Positions 50,030-59,902 of a stretch of 64,000 nt of DNA are shown here, in pieces; the stretch's first letter is position 1, and every line of letters starts with the position of its first letter. The notes below the pieces were generated by a model. That model did no database searches. It was given only the letters and a program-made list of their open reading frames with translations, and was not told the DNA's origin. The stretch covers positions 1 through 64,000 of the forward strand of contig SHYY01000008.1 of assembly GCA_009692555.1 (NCBI GenBank), read 5' to 3'. The DNA is from Myxococcales bacterium. GTDB lineage: Bacteria; Myxococcota_A; Polyangia; Palsa-1104; SHYY01. A program made the translations under genes and the position numbers.

Positions 50030-52281
50030 CCGAAAACAACGACTTCGTCTCGCCGGTGAACCCCGCCCCCGCCGATCCGACCGGGATCGATTTCCTGCAC
50101 CTCTACGCCGCGCTGATGAAGCGGCTGTGGCTGGTCGGCGTGGTGTTCGTCCTGGTGGTCACCGGCGTCGCGTTCTGGACCTTTCGCCAGGTGCGGATCT
50201 ACAAGGCCGAGGCGAGCCTGGTGATCGATCTCAACCCGCCCCAGGTGCTCAAGGGGGTGCCGGAGGTGGTCGATCTCGGCAACGGCGGCTACTGGTCGAC
50301 CAAGGAGTACTTCGAGACCCAGTACAACGTCATGAAGAGCCGGATGGTCTCGGAGCGCGTGGTGGCCCGCCTGGGCCTCGATCGCGACCTCGAGTTCCTC
50401 GGCATCCGGGCCGACCTCGACCCCGCGGCCAAGGCGGCGGCCCTGAAGAACGCCGACCCGGTGCGGATGGTGGTCGACCGGGTGACCGTCCTGCCGGTCA
50501 AGGACTCCCGCGTGGTCAAGGTGGCGATCGAGGATCGCGATCCCCAGCGCGCCGCCGACCTCGCCAACGCCGTGGTCGAGGAGTACATCGAGCAGAACGT
50601 CGACCGCAAGCTCACCGCCACCCACGGCGCCTCCGCCTGGCTCGCCGTCCAGCTCGAGAAGGCCAAGAAGAAGCTCGAGGACTCCGAGAAGGCCCTCTTC
50701 CAGTTCAAGGTCGATCACGGCGTGGTCTCGATGTCGCTCGAGGACCAGAAGAACACCTCGTCCTTCAACTTCGTGAAGATCAACGACTCGCTCACCACCG
50801 CGGTGCTCCGCCGGGTCGGCATCGAGTCGCGGCGCCAGAACCTCCAGGAGCTGCTCTCCGAGACCAAGGGCGCCGAGTTCCGCGCCGAGAGCTTCCGCCC
50901 CGTCGCTGACAACACGATGATCAACGAGTTCAAGCGCGAGTACTTCCGGCTCCAGAGCGAGCGCGCCGAGATGGCCGAGAAGTACCTCGCCGAGCACCCC
51001 AAGCGGGCCGCCCTCGACGAGCGGATCGGCAAGGTCAAGTCGAACATCGCCCACGCGATCCAGAACGTGCTCGACGCCTCGGAGGCCGAATACCGGCAGG
51101 TGGCCGACGAGGAGAAGCGCCTCCGCGGCCTGCTCGACAACGCCCGCTCGAGCGCCTTCGCGGTCAACAAGCTCGAGGTGCAATACCTCCAGATGAAGCG
51201 CGAGCGCGACCAGAACCAGACGCAGTACGAGGTGATGGTCAAGCGCGGAAAAGAGGTCGACATCTCCGGCTCGCTGCGCACCAACAACATCCGCCTCCTC
51301 GACGCAGCGCTGGTTCCGAGGGTGCCGTCGCGGCCGAACCGCGGGCAGAACATCCTGCTCGCGATAGTGCTCGGGCTGGTCCTCGGGATGGGCCTGGTGA
51401 TCGCCCTCGAGCTGCTCGACAACACCGTCAAGTCGCAGGACGACATCGAGAACGGCCTCGGCCTGCCGCTCCTCGGCATCCTCCCCTCGATCCCCTCCCC
51501 GGTCACCGAAGGGATCGACCCCCAGGCGGTCGCGCAGCGCGATCTCTACGTCGCCCAGAGCCCCGGGTCGGCGGTCTCCGAGTGCGCCCGCTCGATCCGC
51601 ACCAGCCTGCTCTTCGCGTCGCCCGACCGGCCGTTCAAGGTGCTGCTGATCGCCTCCACCGGCCCGCGCGAAGGCAAGACCACCACCGCGGTCGGGATCG
51701 GCATCACCATGGCCCAGAGCGGCAATCGCGTGCTGATCATCGACGGTGACCTCCGCCGCCCGCGCATCCACCGCACCTTCGGCGTGCCCTCCTCGGCCGG
51801 CCTCTCGACGCTGATCCTCGGCGAGTCGACGATCGAGGAGGCGGTGAAGAACACCGGCATCGAGCGCCTCTTCATCATGCCCGCCGGCCCGGTGCCGCCG
51901 AACCCCGCCGAGCTCCTCCAGTCGGAGCGCTACGGCGACGTGATCAAGGCCCTCAGCGAGCGCTTCGACCGGATCATCATCGACTCCCCGCCGGTCGGCG
52001 TGGTCACCGACGCCCTGGTGATGAGCGCCCGCGCCGACGGGATCGTCCTCGTCCTGCGCTCGGGGATCACCCAGAAAAAGCTCGTCTACCGCACCCGCCG
52101 CACCCTGCTCGACATCAAGGCCCACATCTACGGCGCGGTGCTGAACGACGTCGACCTCACCACCCGCGCCGGCCAGTACTACTACTACTATCGCTACGGT
52201 TACTACCCGGCGAACTACACCACCAAGGGCGACCCGGGCGGCGACAAGCCCACCGACGTGAAGCAGGAAGCCTCCACGTGA
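50026..52281 (+). CDS. Polysaccharide co-polymerase / tyrosine autokinase (Wzc-type BY-kinase)
   Basis: Wzz domain; LLIASTGPREGKTTTAVGIGITMAQSGNRVLIIDGDLRRPRIH; FDRIIIDSPPVGVVTDALV; C-term GQYYYYYRYGYYPANY. Confidence 0.94.
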   Translation: MTENNDFVSPVNPAPADPTGIDFLHLYAALMKRLWLVGVVFVLVVTGVAFWTFRQVRIYKAEASLVIDLNPPQVLKGVPEVVDLGNGGYWSTKEYFETQYNVMKSRMVSERVVARLGLDRDLEFLGIRADLDPAAKAAALKNADPVRMVVDRVTVLPVKDSRVVKVAIEDRDPQRAADLANAVVEEYIEQNVDRKLTATHGASAWLAVQLEKAKKKLEDSEKALFQFKVDHGVVSMSLEDQKNTSSFNFVKINDSLTTAVLRRVGIESRRQNLQELLSETKGAEFRAESFRPVADNTMINEFKREYFRLQSERAEMAEKYLAEHPKRAALDERIGKVKSNIAHAIQNVLDASEAEYRQVADEEKRLRGLLDNARSSAFAVNKLEVQYLQMKRERDQNQTQYEVMVKRGKEVDISGSLRTNNIRLLDAALVPRVPSRPNRGQNILLAIVLGLVLGMGLVIALELLDNTVKSQDDIENGLGLPLLGILPSIPSPVTEGIDPQAVAQRDLYVAQSPGSAVSECARSIRTSLLFASPDRPFKVLLIASTGPREGKTTTAVGIGITMAQSGNRVLIIDGDLRRPRIHRTFGVPSSAGLSTLILGESTIEEAVKNTGIERLFIMPAGPVPPNPAELLQSERYGDVIKALSERFDRIIIDSPPVGVVTDALVMSARADGIVLVLRSGITQKKLVYRTRRTLLDIKAHIYGAVLNDVDLTTRAGQYYYYYRYGYYPANYTTKGDPGGDKPTDVKQEAST

Positions 52282-52297
52282 GCTGGACGATCTGATC

Positions 52298-54211
52298 ATG
52301 TGCGGGATCTTCGGCGCGATCGGCGACGCCACCGACGAGGCGCTCGCCGCCGGCTGTGCTGCATTGCAGCATCGCGGCCCGGACGCGCACGGCGTGTGGC
52401 GCTCCGGCCAGGACGGGCTCGCCCACACCCGCCTGAAGATCATCGACCTCTCCGAAGCGGCGGCCCAGCCGATGGCGGGCTGCGATCCCCAGGTGCGGGT
52501 CACCTTCAACGGCGAGATCTACAACCACCGCGATCTCCGCGCCTTGCTCGAGGCCAAGGGCCATCACTTCCGCTCGCGCTCCGACAGCGAGGCGATCATC
52601 CACGGCTACGAGGAGTGGGGCCCGGCGGTGATCGAGCGCCTCGATGGCATGTTTGCCCTCGGGATCTGGGACGCCGCCCGCCGCCGCCTGGTGCTGGCGC
52701 GCGACCGCACCGGCAAGAAGCCGCTCTTCTACACCCTCTCCCCCGATGGTCGCACCCTCCGCTTCGCCTCCGAGGTGAAGGCGCTCGTCGCCGCCGGCCA
52801 CCCCGACGCGCTCGATCCCGCCGCCCTCCCGATGTTCCTCTCGTGGGGCTACGTCCCCGCGCCGGCGACCATCCACAAGGGCGTCCACCAGCTTCCCCCC
52901 GCCTCGCGTCTGGTCCACGAGCCGGGCCGCCACGCCCCGCGCGTCGACACGTGGTGGCGCCCGACCTTCCTCGAACCCCCGCTCGCCATCCCCTACGATC
53001 AGGCGCGCGCCCGGGTGCGCGAGCTGGTGATTGCTGCAGTGCAGCGAAGGCTCGAATCCGATGTCCCGCTCGGCGCCTTCCTCTCGGGCGGGATCGACTC
53101 CACCATAGTGGTCGGCGTGATGGCGAAGCTGCTCGGACAGAAGGTGCGCACCTTCTCGATCGGCTTCCCGGGCGATCCCGCGTTCGACGAATCGCCCGCC
53201 GCCCGCGCCACCGCGCGCCTCTTTGGCACCGAGCACACCGAGTTCCACCTCGCCCCCTCCTCGGCTTCGCTGATCGAGAAGCTGGTCTGGTTGCACGACG
53301 GCCCGTTCGGCGACTCCTCCGCGATCCCCACCCACACCGTCTCAAAGCTCACCCGCCAGCACGTCACCGTGGCGCTCTCCGGCGACGGCGGCGACGAGCT
53401 GTTCGCCGGCTACCTCCGCTTCCTCGCCGCCGAGGTCGCCGAGCGCGTGCCCGCCCCGCTCCGCTCCGGCCTGGGCGCCGCGGCGCGTCTCTTCCCGGGC
53501 GGCCTGCCCTTCCACTCGCTCGGCGCGCGCGCCGGCCGCTTCCTCCAGGGCGTCGCCCTGCCGCTCGGCGACCGCATCTCGCGCTGGAACTCCTCCTTCG
53601 CCTTCGACCTCGAGCAGACGATCCGCCCCGAGCTCCAGCCGTCGCTCGATCTTGGCGGCCCGCTCGAGTGGCAGCGCAGCTTCTTCGACGGGCGCGGCAC
53701 CACGCTGGCGCGGATCCTCGATCACAACTTCCGCACCTACCTGGCGTTCGATCTCCAGACCAAGCTCGATCGCTGCTCCGCCGGCAACGCGCTCGAGGTG
53801 CGCGCCCCGCTGCTCGACACCGCGCTGGTGGAGTACGCCGGCCGCCTCCCCGACGGCTTCAAGCGCCGCGGCACCCGCACCAAGCACATCCTCCGCGACG
53901 CCTTCTCCGATCTCATCCCCGAGGCGATCGCCCGCCGCCCGAAGCGCGGCTTCGGCGTCCCGCTCGGCGCCTGGTTCAAGGGCGAGCTGGCCCCCTACCT
54001 CCAGGACACCCTCGGCCGCGGCGCCCACGCCACGATCGACAGCTTGCTGCAACGCAGCACGGTGGACGGGTTGATCGCCGATCACCTCGCCGGCCGCGCC
54101 GATCACAGCGCCAAGCTCTTCACCCTGCTCACGCTGGAGGTCTGGCTGCGCTCGCTGCGGCCGGCGGCGACCCGCCCGGATCGCCTCTTCGCCGTCGGTG
54201 CCGCGTCATGA
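52298..54211 (+). CDS. asnB: Asparagine synthase (glutamine-hydrolysing), polysaccharide-cluster type
   Basis: MCGIFGAIGDATDEALAAGCAALQHRGPDAHGVW; SGGIDSTIVVGVMAKLL; ALSGDGGDELFAGYLRF. Confidence 0.93.
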   Translation: MCGIFGAIGDATDEALAAGCAALQHRGPDAHGVWRSGQDGLAHTRLKIIDLSEAAAQPMAGCDPQVRVTFNGEIYNHRDLRALLEAKGHHFRSRSDSEAIIHGYEEWGPAVIERLDGMFALGIWDAARRRLVLARDRTGKKPLFYTLSPDGRTLRFASEVKALVAAGHPDALDPAALPMFLSWGYVPAPATIHKGVHQLPPASRLVHEPGRHAPRVDTWWRPTFLEPPLAIPYDQARARVRELVIAAVQRRLESDVPLGAFLSGGIDSTIVVGVMAKLLGQKVRTFSIGFPGDPAFDESPAARATARLFGTEHTEFHLAPSSASLIEKLVWLHDGPFGDSSAIPTHTVSKLTRQHVTVALSGDGGDELFAGYLRFLAAEVAERVPAPLRSGLGAAARLFPGGLPFHSLGARAGRFLQGVALPLGDRISRWNSSFAFDLEQTIRPELQPSLDLGGPLEWQRSFFDGRGTTLARILDHNFRTYLAFDLQTKLDRCSAGNALEVRAPLLDTALVEYAGRLPDGFKRRGTRTKHILRDAFSDLIPEAIARRPKRGFGVPLGAWFKGELAPYLQDTLGRGAHATIDSLLQRSTVDGLIADHLAGRADHSAKLFTLLTLEVWLRSLRPAATRPDRLFAVGAAS

Positions 54212-55041
54212 AGCACGCCTTCACCGTCGATCTCGAGGACTGGTACCAGGGTGTCCCGATCGCGCAGGCGAAGAGGGCCACCGCCGAGCGCCGCCTGCAC
54301 ATCGGCACCGAGCGCCTGCTCACATTGCTGCAAAGCAACAACGCGAAGGCCACCTTCTTCGCCCTGGGATCAATTGCCCGCGAGCACCCTCGGCTGCTCC
54401 GCGCGATCAGCGACGCCGGCCACGACATCGGCTCGCACGGCCTGTCGCACGATCTCCTCTACGAGATGACCCCGGAGCGCTTCCGCGAGGAGACCCGCTC
54501 GTCGGTGAAGGACCTCGCCCACTGCATCGGCCGCGACGTCCGCTCCTACCGCGCCGCCTACTTCTCGATCACCCGCCGCTCGCTGTGGGCCCTCGATATC
54601 CTGGCGGCCGAAGGGATCAAGTTCGACTCGTCGATCTTTCCGGTCAAGAACTGGCGCTACGGCATCCCCGACTACTCGCGCCGCCCGATCGTCGTCACCA
54701 CCGCCTCGGGGCCGATCCTGGAGTTCCCGCTCTCCACCCGCCGCGTCCTCGGCAGGAACATTCCGGTCACCGGCGGCGCCTACTTTCGCATCTACCCGTG
54801 GCTGCTCACGCGCGCCAACATCCACGCCGCCGAGCGCGAGGGGCTCCCGGTGGTGTTCTATCTCCACCCCTGGGAGCTCGATCCCGATCACCCCGTCGTC
54901 CTGTTCAAGGCGAAGGCGATGGCCACCCACTACGTCAACCTGCGCTCCACGGAGCGGAAGCTCGCGCGACTGCTCGCCGAGTTCCGCTTCACCACCCTCG
55001 GAGAGGTCCTCACCGATGCGTTCCCTGGACTCGGTTCATAG
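54208..55041 (+). CDS. Polysaccharide deacetylase, DUF3473/XrtA-associated type
   Basis: MKHAFTVDLEDWYQG; ATFFALGSIAREHPRLLRAISDAGHDIGSHGLSHDLLYEMTPERFREE; FYLHPWELDP. Confidence 0.9.
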   Translation: MKHAFTVDLEDWYQGVPIAQAKRATAERRLHIGTERLLTLLQSNNAKATFFALGSIAREHPRLLRAISDAGHDIGSHGLSHDLLYEMTPERFREETRSSVKDLAHCIGRDVRSYRAAYFSITRRSLWALDILAAEGIKFDSSIFPVKNWRYGIPDYSRRPIVVTTASGPILEFPLSTRRVLGRNIPVTGGAYFRIYPWLLTRANIHAAEREGLPVVFYLHPWELDPDHPVVLFKAKAMATHYVNLRSTERKLARLLAEFRFTTLGEVLTDAFPGLGS

Positions 55042-55684
55042 CTATTTCGACCGCGAAGCCGAGCGCTTCGACGCCATCTACGACAAGGAGAAGCCGCTCC
55101 ACCAGCAGATCGGCGACGCCCTCTTCCGGCGGGTGATCCACGAGCGCTTCTCGCTGGTGCTGAACGCGATCGGCGCCCCCGGGCGGACCCTCCTCGACGT
55201 GGGCTGCGGCCCCGGGCGCTACGGCGTGGAGCTCGCCCGCCGCGGCGCCGCGCGCTGCCTCGGCGTCGATGTCGCCCAGCCGATGATCGACATCGCGACC
55301 GCCGAGGCCGAGAAGGCCGGCGTGGCCGATCGCTGCGCGTGGCAGGTGAGCGACTTCCTGTCCTGGCAGAGCGACGAGCCCTTCGACGCGGTGGTGGCGA
55401 TGGGCTACTACGACTACCTCGAAGACCCGCTCCCCCACGTCGAGAAGATGATCGGCCACACCCGCGACCGCCTGTTCGCGAGCTTCCCGAAGCGCTGGGA
55501 GGTCCGCACGCCGCTCCGCGTCCTGCGCTTCCAGCTGGCCCGCGGCTTCGTGCGCTTCTACTCCCGCCCCGAGGTGATCGACCTCTTCCGCCGCGCCGGT
55601 CAGCTCCCCTTCCTCGCCCTCGTCGACCTCGGCCGCGACTACCTCGCGATCTACGACGCCGGCGCCGCCCGCGCGAGGCGCTGA
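55016..55684 (+). CDS. SAM-dependent methyltransferase
   Basis: RTLLDVGCGPGRYGVELARRGAARCLGVDVAQPMI; overlaps the upstream stop by 26 nt. Confidence 0.82.
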   Translation: MRSLDSVHSYFDREAERFDAIYDKEKPLHQQIGDALFRRVIHERFSLVLNAIGAPGRTLLDVGCGPGRYGVELARRGAARCLGVDVAQPMIDIATAEAEKAGVADRCAWQVSDFLSWQSDEPFDAVVAMGYYDYLEDPLPHVEKMIGHTRDRLFASFPKRWEVRTPLRVLRFQLARGFVRFYSRPEVIDLFRRAGQLPFLALVDLGRDYLAIYDAGAARARR

Positions 55685-55685
55685 G

Positions 55686-56891
55686 ATGCCCGGGCCAGAC
55701 GACCTCCGCGTCCTCCACATCATCACCCGCCTGATCGTCGGTGGCGCGCAGGAGAACACCCTCTTCACCGCGATCGGCCAGCACAACACGAAGGGCATGC
55801 GGGTCACCCTGCTCGCCGGGATCGACGACGGCCCCGAGGGCAACCTCCACGACCGCGCCCACCAGGCCGGCCTCGATCTCCAGCTGATGCGCGAGCTGGT
55901 CCGCCCGATCGCCCCCACCACCGACGCGGTGGCGTTCGCAAGGCTGTGCGCCTTCATCCGCCGCGGCCGGTATGACGTCGTTCATACCCACTCCTCGAAG
56001 GCCGGCATCCTCGGCCGGATCGCCGCGCGCGCGGTGGGCACTCCGATCATCGTGCACACCCTGCACAGCCTGGTGTTCGGCGAGCACGCCGCGCCGTGGA
56101 AGAACGCCCTCTACGTGCGCCTGAAGAAGCTCTGCGCGCCGATGACCCACAAGATCATCTCGGTGTGCGATGCAACAAAGGACGGCGCGATCGCCGCCGG
56201 GATCGGCACCCTCGAGCAGCACCTCACCATCTACAGCGGCTTCCACATCGAGCCCTTCCTCCGCGTCCGCGATGCGCTGCCGGTCGCCGAGGCCAAGCGC
56301 CGCCTCGGCCTCGCCCCCGAGCACCTCGTGGTCGGCAAGGTGGCCCGCCTGTTCCCGCAAAAAGGGCACGATCACTTCCTCGCCGCCGCCCGCCTGATCG
56401 CCGCCCGGGAGCCGCGCGCCCGCTTCCTGCTCGTCGGTGACGGCATCCTCCGCGCCGACCTCGAGGCCCAGACCCGGCAGTGGGGCATCCGCGACCGCTT
56501 CGTCTTCGCCGGCCTGGTCGCGCCCCCCGACGTGCCCGCCCACATCCAGGCGATGGATGTTGCAGTGCACACCTCGATCCGCGAGGGGCTGGCGCGCGTC
56601 ATCCCCCAGGCCTCCGCCGTCGGCAAGCCGGTGGTCGCCTTCGCCCTCGACGGCACCCCCGAGGCGATCTCCCATGGCGTCTCCGGCTTCCTCACCACGC
56701 CCTACGACGCGCCCGAGGTGGCCGACCGCGTCCTCGAGATCCTCGACGACGCCCCGCGCAAGCGCGCGATGGGTGAAGCGGGCCGCGCCTTCGCCGGCGC
56801 CAACTTCCCGGTCGAGGTCATGGTGCGCCGCGTCAACGAGGTCTACCACCAGCTCGCCGCCCAGCACCTCGACCACCGCCACGCCGCCTGA
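55686..56891 (+). CDS. Glycosyltransferase family 4
   Basis: RVLHIITRLIVGGAQENTLFTAIGQ; DVVHTHSSKAGILGRIAARAVGTPIIVHTLHSLVF; SIREGLARVIPQASAVGKPVVAFALDGTPEAI. Confidence 0.92.
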   Translation: MPGPDDLRVLHIITRLIVGGAQENTLFTAIGQHNTKGMRVTLLAGIDDGPEGNLHDRAHQAGLDLQLMRELVRPIAPTTDAVAFARLCAFIRRGRYDVVHTHSSKAGILGRIAARAVGTPIIVHTLHSLVFGEHAAPWKNALYVRLKKLCAPMTHKIISVCDATKDGAIAAGIGTLEQHLTIYSGFHIEPFLRVRDALPVAEAKRRLGLAPEHLVVGKVARLFPQKGHDHFLAAARLIAAREPRARFLLVGDGILRADLEAQTRQWGIRDRFVFAGLVAPPDVPAHIQAMDVAVHTSIREGLARVIPQASAVGKPVVAFALDGTPEAISHGVSGFLTTPYDAPEVADRVLEILDDAPRKRAMGEAGRAFAGANFPVEVMVRRVNEVYHQLAAQHLDHRHAA

Positions 56892-56914
56892 TCGATGGAG
56901 GTGTTCGTCCTGAC

Positions 56915-56986
56915 CCGCGCGGTTGGCGCGCGGTGGGGGGAGGCTCGCGCGGCTGTGCCGCGGGAGGGGGGACGGGAACGTCCCCC
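56915..56986. repeat. Three tandem GC-rich hairpins between genes
   Basis: CGCGC-GGTTG-GCGCG; CGCGGC-TGT-GCCGCG; GGGGGACG-GGAA-CGTCCCCC (perfect 8-bp stem, GNRA-type loop, 56967-56986). Confidence 0.6.
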
Positions 56987-57045
56987 ACTTGAACTTGAAC
57001 TTTGGTACTATCCGCGACCACTCAACCAGGGAAGGGTCGAAATCC

Positions 57046-58008
57046 ATGAGGTATCTCATCACCGGAGGCGCCGGTTTCATCGGCTCGCATCTCGCCGAAG
57101 AGCTCCTCCGGCGCGGCCACGAGGTCTACATCCTCGACGACCTTTCCACCGGAAGCATCAATAATATCAGGCACCTGAAGACACACGACAAGTTCCATTA
57201 CGTGATCGACACGGTGATGAACAAGCAGCTCACCGCCGAGCTGATCGACGGCGCCGACATCGTCTACCACCTCGCCGCCGCGGTCGGCGTCAAGCTGATC
57301 GTCGAGAGCCCGGTCCGCACCATCGAGACCAACATCCAGGCCACCGAGATCGTCCTCGCCCTGGCCAACAAGAAGAAGCGGCCGGTGTTCGTCGCCTCGA
57401 CCAGCGAGGTCTACGGCAAGAGCGAGAACCTGCCCTTCCGCGAGGACGGCGACCTGGTGATGGGCGCGACCACCAAGGGTCGCTGGTCGTATGCCTGCTC
57501 GAAGGCGATCGACGAGTTCCTCACCCTCGCCTACTGGAAGGAGCGCAAGCTCCCGACGGTGGTGGCGCGGCTCTTCAACACCGTCGGCCCGCGCCAGACC
57601 GGGCAGTACGGGATGGTGGTGCCGAACTTCGCCCGCCAGGCGCTCGCCGGCCAGCCGATCACCGTGTTCGGCGACGGCAAGCAGACCCGCTGCTTCTGCC
57701 ACGTCAGCGACGTGGTGCGCGCGCTGATCGGCCTGATGGAGAAGCCGGAAGGCTACGGCAACGTCTACAACATCGGCAATCACCAGGAAGTGTCGATCCT
57801 CGATCTCGCCAAGCAGATCCGCGAGATCGCGCAGTCGAAGTCGGAGATCGTCTTCGTGCCCTACGAGAAGGCCTACGAGGAGGGCTTCGAGGACATGCCG
57901 CGGCGCGTGCCGGACACCGGCAAGATCAAGAACTTCATCGGCTGGACACCGACGGTGGCGCTGCCGCAGATCCTGGCCGACGTGGTGGAGTTCTACCGAA
58001 GAAACTAG
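57046..58008 (+). CDS. NAD-dependent sugar-nucleotide epimerase/dehydratase
   Basis: MRYLITGGAGFIGSHLAEELLRRGHEVYILDDLSTGS; STSEVYGKSE; YACSKAIDEFL; ARLFNTVGPRQTGQYGMVVPNF. Confidence 0.92.
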   Translation: MRYLITGGAGFIGSHLAEELLRRGHEVYILDDLSTGSINNIRHLKTHDKFHYVIDTVMNKQLTAELIDGADIVYHLAAAVGVKLIVESPVRTIETNIQATEIVLALANKKKRPVFVASTSEVYGKSENLPFREDGDLVMGATTKGRWSYACSKAIDEFLTLAYWKERKLPTVVARLFNTVGPRQTGQYGMVVPNFARQALAGQPITVFGDGKQTRCFCHVSDVVRALIGLMEKPEGYGNVYNIGNHQEVSILDLAKQIREIAQSKSEIVFVPYEKAYEEGFEDMPRRVPDTGKIKNFIGWTPTVALPQILADVVEFYRRN

Positions 58009-58026
58009 CAGGTGGAAGTGAGGTTG

Positions 58027-59814
58027 ATGGAACCGCTGCGCGACTACGGCTGGCACTTCGGGATCGCACTCGCCGCGTCCCTCGGCCTCACGGTCGCCGT
58101 CCGCACGCTGGCGCGGCGCTTCGGCTGGGTGGCGAAGCCGCGCCCCGACCGCTGGCACCAGAAGCCCACCGCACTCTTCGGCGGCGTCGGCATCTTCGGC
58201 GGCTTCCTCCTCGCGTACCTCGTGCGCCGTCCGGCCGGGCTGACCGGCGGCGGCCTGCTCACCGCGTGCGCGTCGGGGATGTTCCTCCTCGGTTTCATCG
58301 ACGATAAATTCCAGCTCAAGCCCTACGCCAAGCTGGTCGGCCAGATCGCCTTCGCCACGCTGTTCACCACCTTCGGCCTCCGTCTCCACTGGCTGCTCAA
58401 CCCGATCCTCGACCAGGGCCTCACCATCTTCTGGCTGGTCGGGATGACCAACGCGCTGAACCTCCTCGACAACATCGACGGCGCGGCGGGCGGCGTGGCG
58501 GCGATCGCCGGCGGCTTCCTGATCTACTTCTGCCACATGGCCGGGCAGGGCGACTCGGCGATGATCGCCGCCGCCTTCACCGGCGCGGTGCTCGGCTTCC
58601 TGGTGTTCAACTTCAACCCCGCGTCGATCTTCATGGGCGACTGCGGGTCGCTCTTCATCGGCTTCTTCCTCGGTGGCCTGTCGCTGGTGAACTTCGAGAT
58701 CGGCGCACGGCGGAACGTGATCGCGGTGCTGGCGATCCCGGTGCTGCTGCTCCTCCTCCCGATCCTCGACACGACGCTGGTGACGATCACCAGGCGCTAC
58801 CACGGGCGCCGCGTCTCCCAGGGCGGGCGCGATCACACCTCGCACCGCCTGGTGGCGCTCGGGATGTCGGAGCGCCGGGCGACCCTCACCTTGTGGGCGA
58901 TCTCGGCGATCTCCGGCGGCCTCGCGGTGGCGGTGAAGAACGTCTCGGCGATGATGGCGATCGGCCTCATGTCGGCGTTCGTCTTCGGGCTCCTGTTCCT
59001 GATGATCTTCCTCGGGCGGGTGAAGGTCTACCAGCAGGTCGCGAGCGAGGTGGAGGCGAACGGACGAACGCTCCTGCCGACGCTGGCGGACTTCAGCTAC
59101 AAGCGGCGCGTGTTCGAGACGCTGAACGATCTCGTCCTGATCATGCTGTGCTACTACGGCGCGTTCCTGCTCCGCTTCGACGAGAGCACGATCATGGAGC
59201 ACTGGCCGCAGTTCGTGCGCTCGCTGCCGCTGGTGATCGTCTCGCAGCTCTCGGTGTTCCTGGTCCTCGGGCTCTACCGCGGGGTGTGGCGCTACACCGG
59301 GATGGACGACCTGGCGGTGATCGTCCGCGCGGTGGCCGGCGCGGTGCTGCTCTCGACCGGCGTGCTCCTGGTGGTGTTCGGCGCGGAGCGCGTCCACCCG
59401 CGGGTGGTGGTGATCAACGCGCTCCTGCTGCTGCTCGGCGTCGGCGGCTCGCGCGTCTCGTTCCGCTTCCTCCGCTCGTGGCTGGGGCAAAAGCGCGCCG
59501 AGGGACGGCGGGTGATCATCTACGGTGCCGGCGACGGTGGCGAGCTGCTGGTGCGCGAGCTGCAAAACAACCTCGACCTCGGCCTCGTCCCGGTCGGCTT
59601 CGTCGACGACGATCCGCAGAAGGCCGGGCGGATGATCCACGGCGTGCGGGTGATGGGCTCCTCCGACGGGATCGACCGGATCCTCGCGTCGGTGCGCGCC
59701 CACGAGGTGGTGCTCTCGAGCAGCAAGATCGGCCCGGAGCGCTGGGAGCGGGTGGAGCGCGCCTGCACCGAGCTCGGGCTCGGGGCGCGCAGGATGCGGA
59801 TCGCGCTGGAGTAG
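58027..59814 (+). CDS. WecA/MraY-like sugar-1-phosphate transferase fused to FlaA1/CapD-like TM plus Rossmann domain
   Basis: N-term RPDRWHQKPTALFGGVGIFGGFL, NALNLLDNIDGAAGGVAAIAGG, NPASIFMGDCGSLFIGF, RDHTSHRLVALG; C-term YKRRVFETLNDLVLIMLCYYGAFLLRFD...VIIYGAGDGGELLVREL. Confidence 0.9.
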   Translation: MEPLRDYGWHFGIALAASLGLTVAVRTLARRFGWVAKPRPDRWHQKPTALFGGVGIFGGFLLAYLVRRPAGLTGGGLLTACASGMFLLGFIDDKFQLKPYAKLVGQIAFATLFTTFGLRLHWLLNPILDQGLTIFWLVGMTNALNLLDNIDGAAGGVAAIAGGFLIYFCHMAGQGDSAMIAAAFTGAVLGFLVFNFNPASIFMGDCGSLFIGFFLGGLSLVNFEIGARRNVIAVLAIPVLLLLLPILDTTLVTITRRYHGRRVSQGGRDHTSHRLVALGMSERRATLTLWAISAISGGLAVAVKNVSAMMAIGLMSAFVFGLLFLMIFLGRVKVYQQVASEVEANGRTLLPTLADFSYKRRVFETLNDLVLIMLCYYGAFLLRFDESTIMEHWPQFVRSLPLVIVSQLSVFLVLGLYRGVWRYTGMDDLAVIVRAVAGAVLLSTGVLLVVFGAERVHPRVVVINALLLLLGVGGSRVSFRFLRSWLGQKRAEGRRVIIYGAGDGGELLVRELQNNLDLGLVPVGFVDDDPQKAGRMIHGVRVMGSSDGIDRILASVRAHEVVLSSSKIGPERWERVERACTELGLGARRMRIALE

Positions 59815-59902
59815 CGATTATGACTTTGCTCCGCAGCTGGGCTACAATCTTGCCGCTGATGGTGAAGATGCACCTCGTGCCGGGTCCCTCAAGAGGCTTC
59901 GA

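Noticed and set aside
49930-52509. 859-aa minus-strand ORF opposite the Wzc gene
   Set aside because: Antisense shadow of a confident BY-kinase CDS.
57022-59703. 893-aa minus-strand ORF opposite the epimerase and WecA-FlaA1 genes
   Set aside because: Shadow ORF with His/Glu/Arg-rich low-complexity translation; the plus-strand genes have clear motifs.
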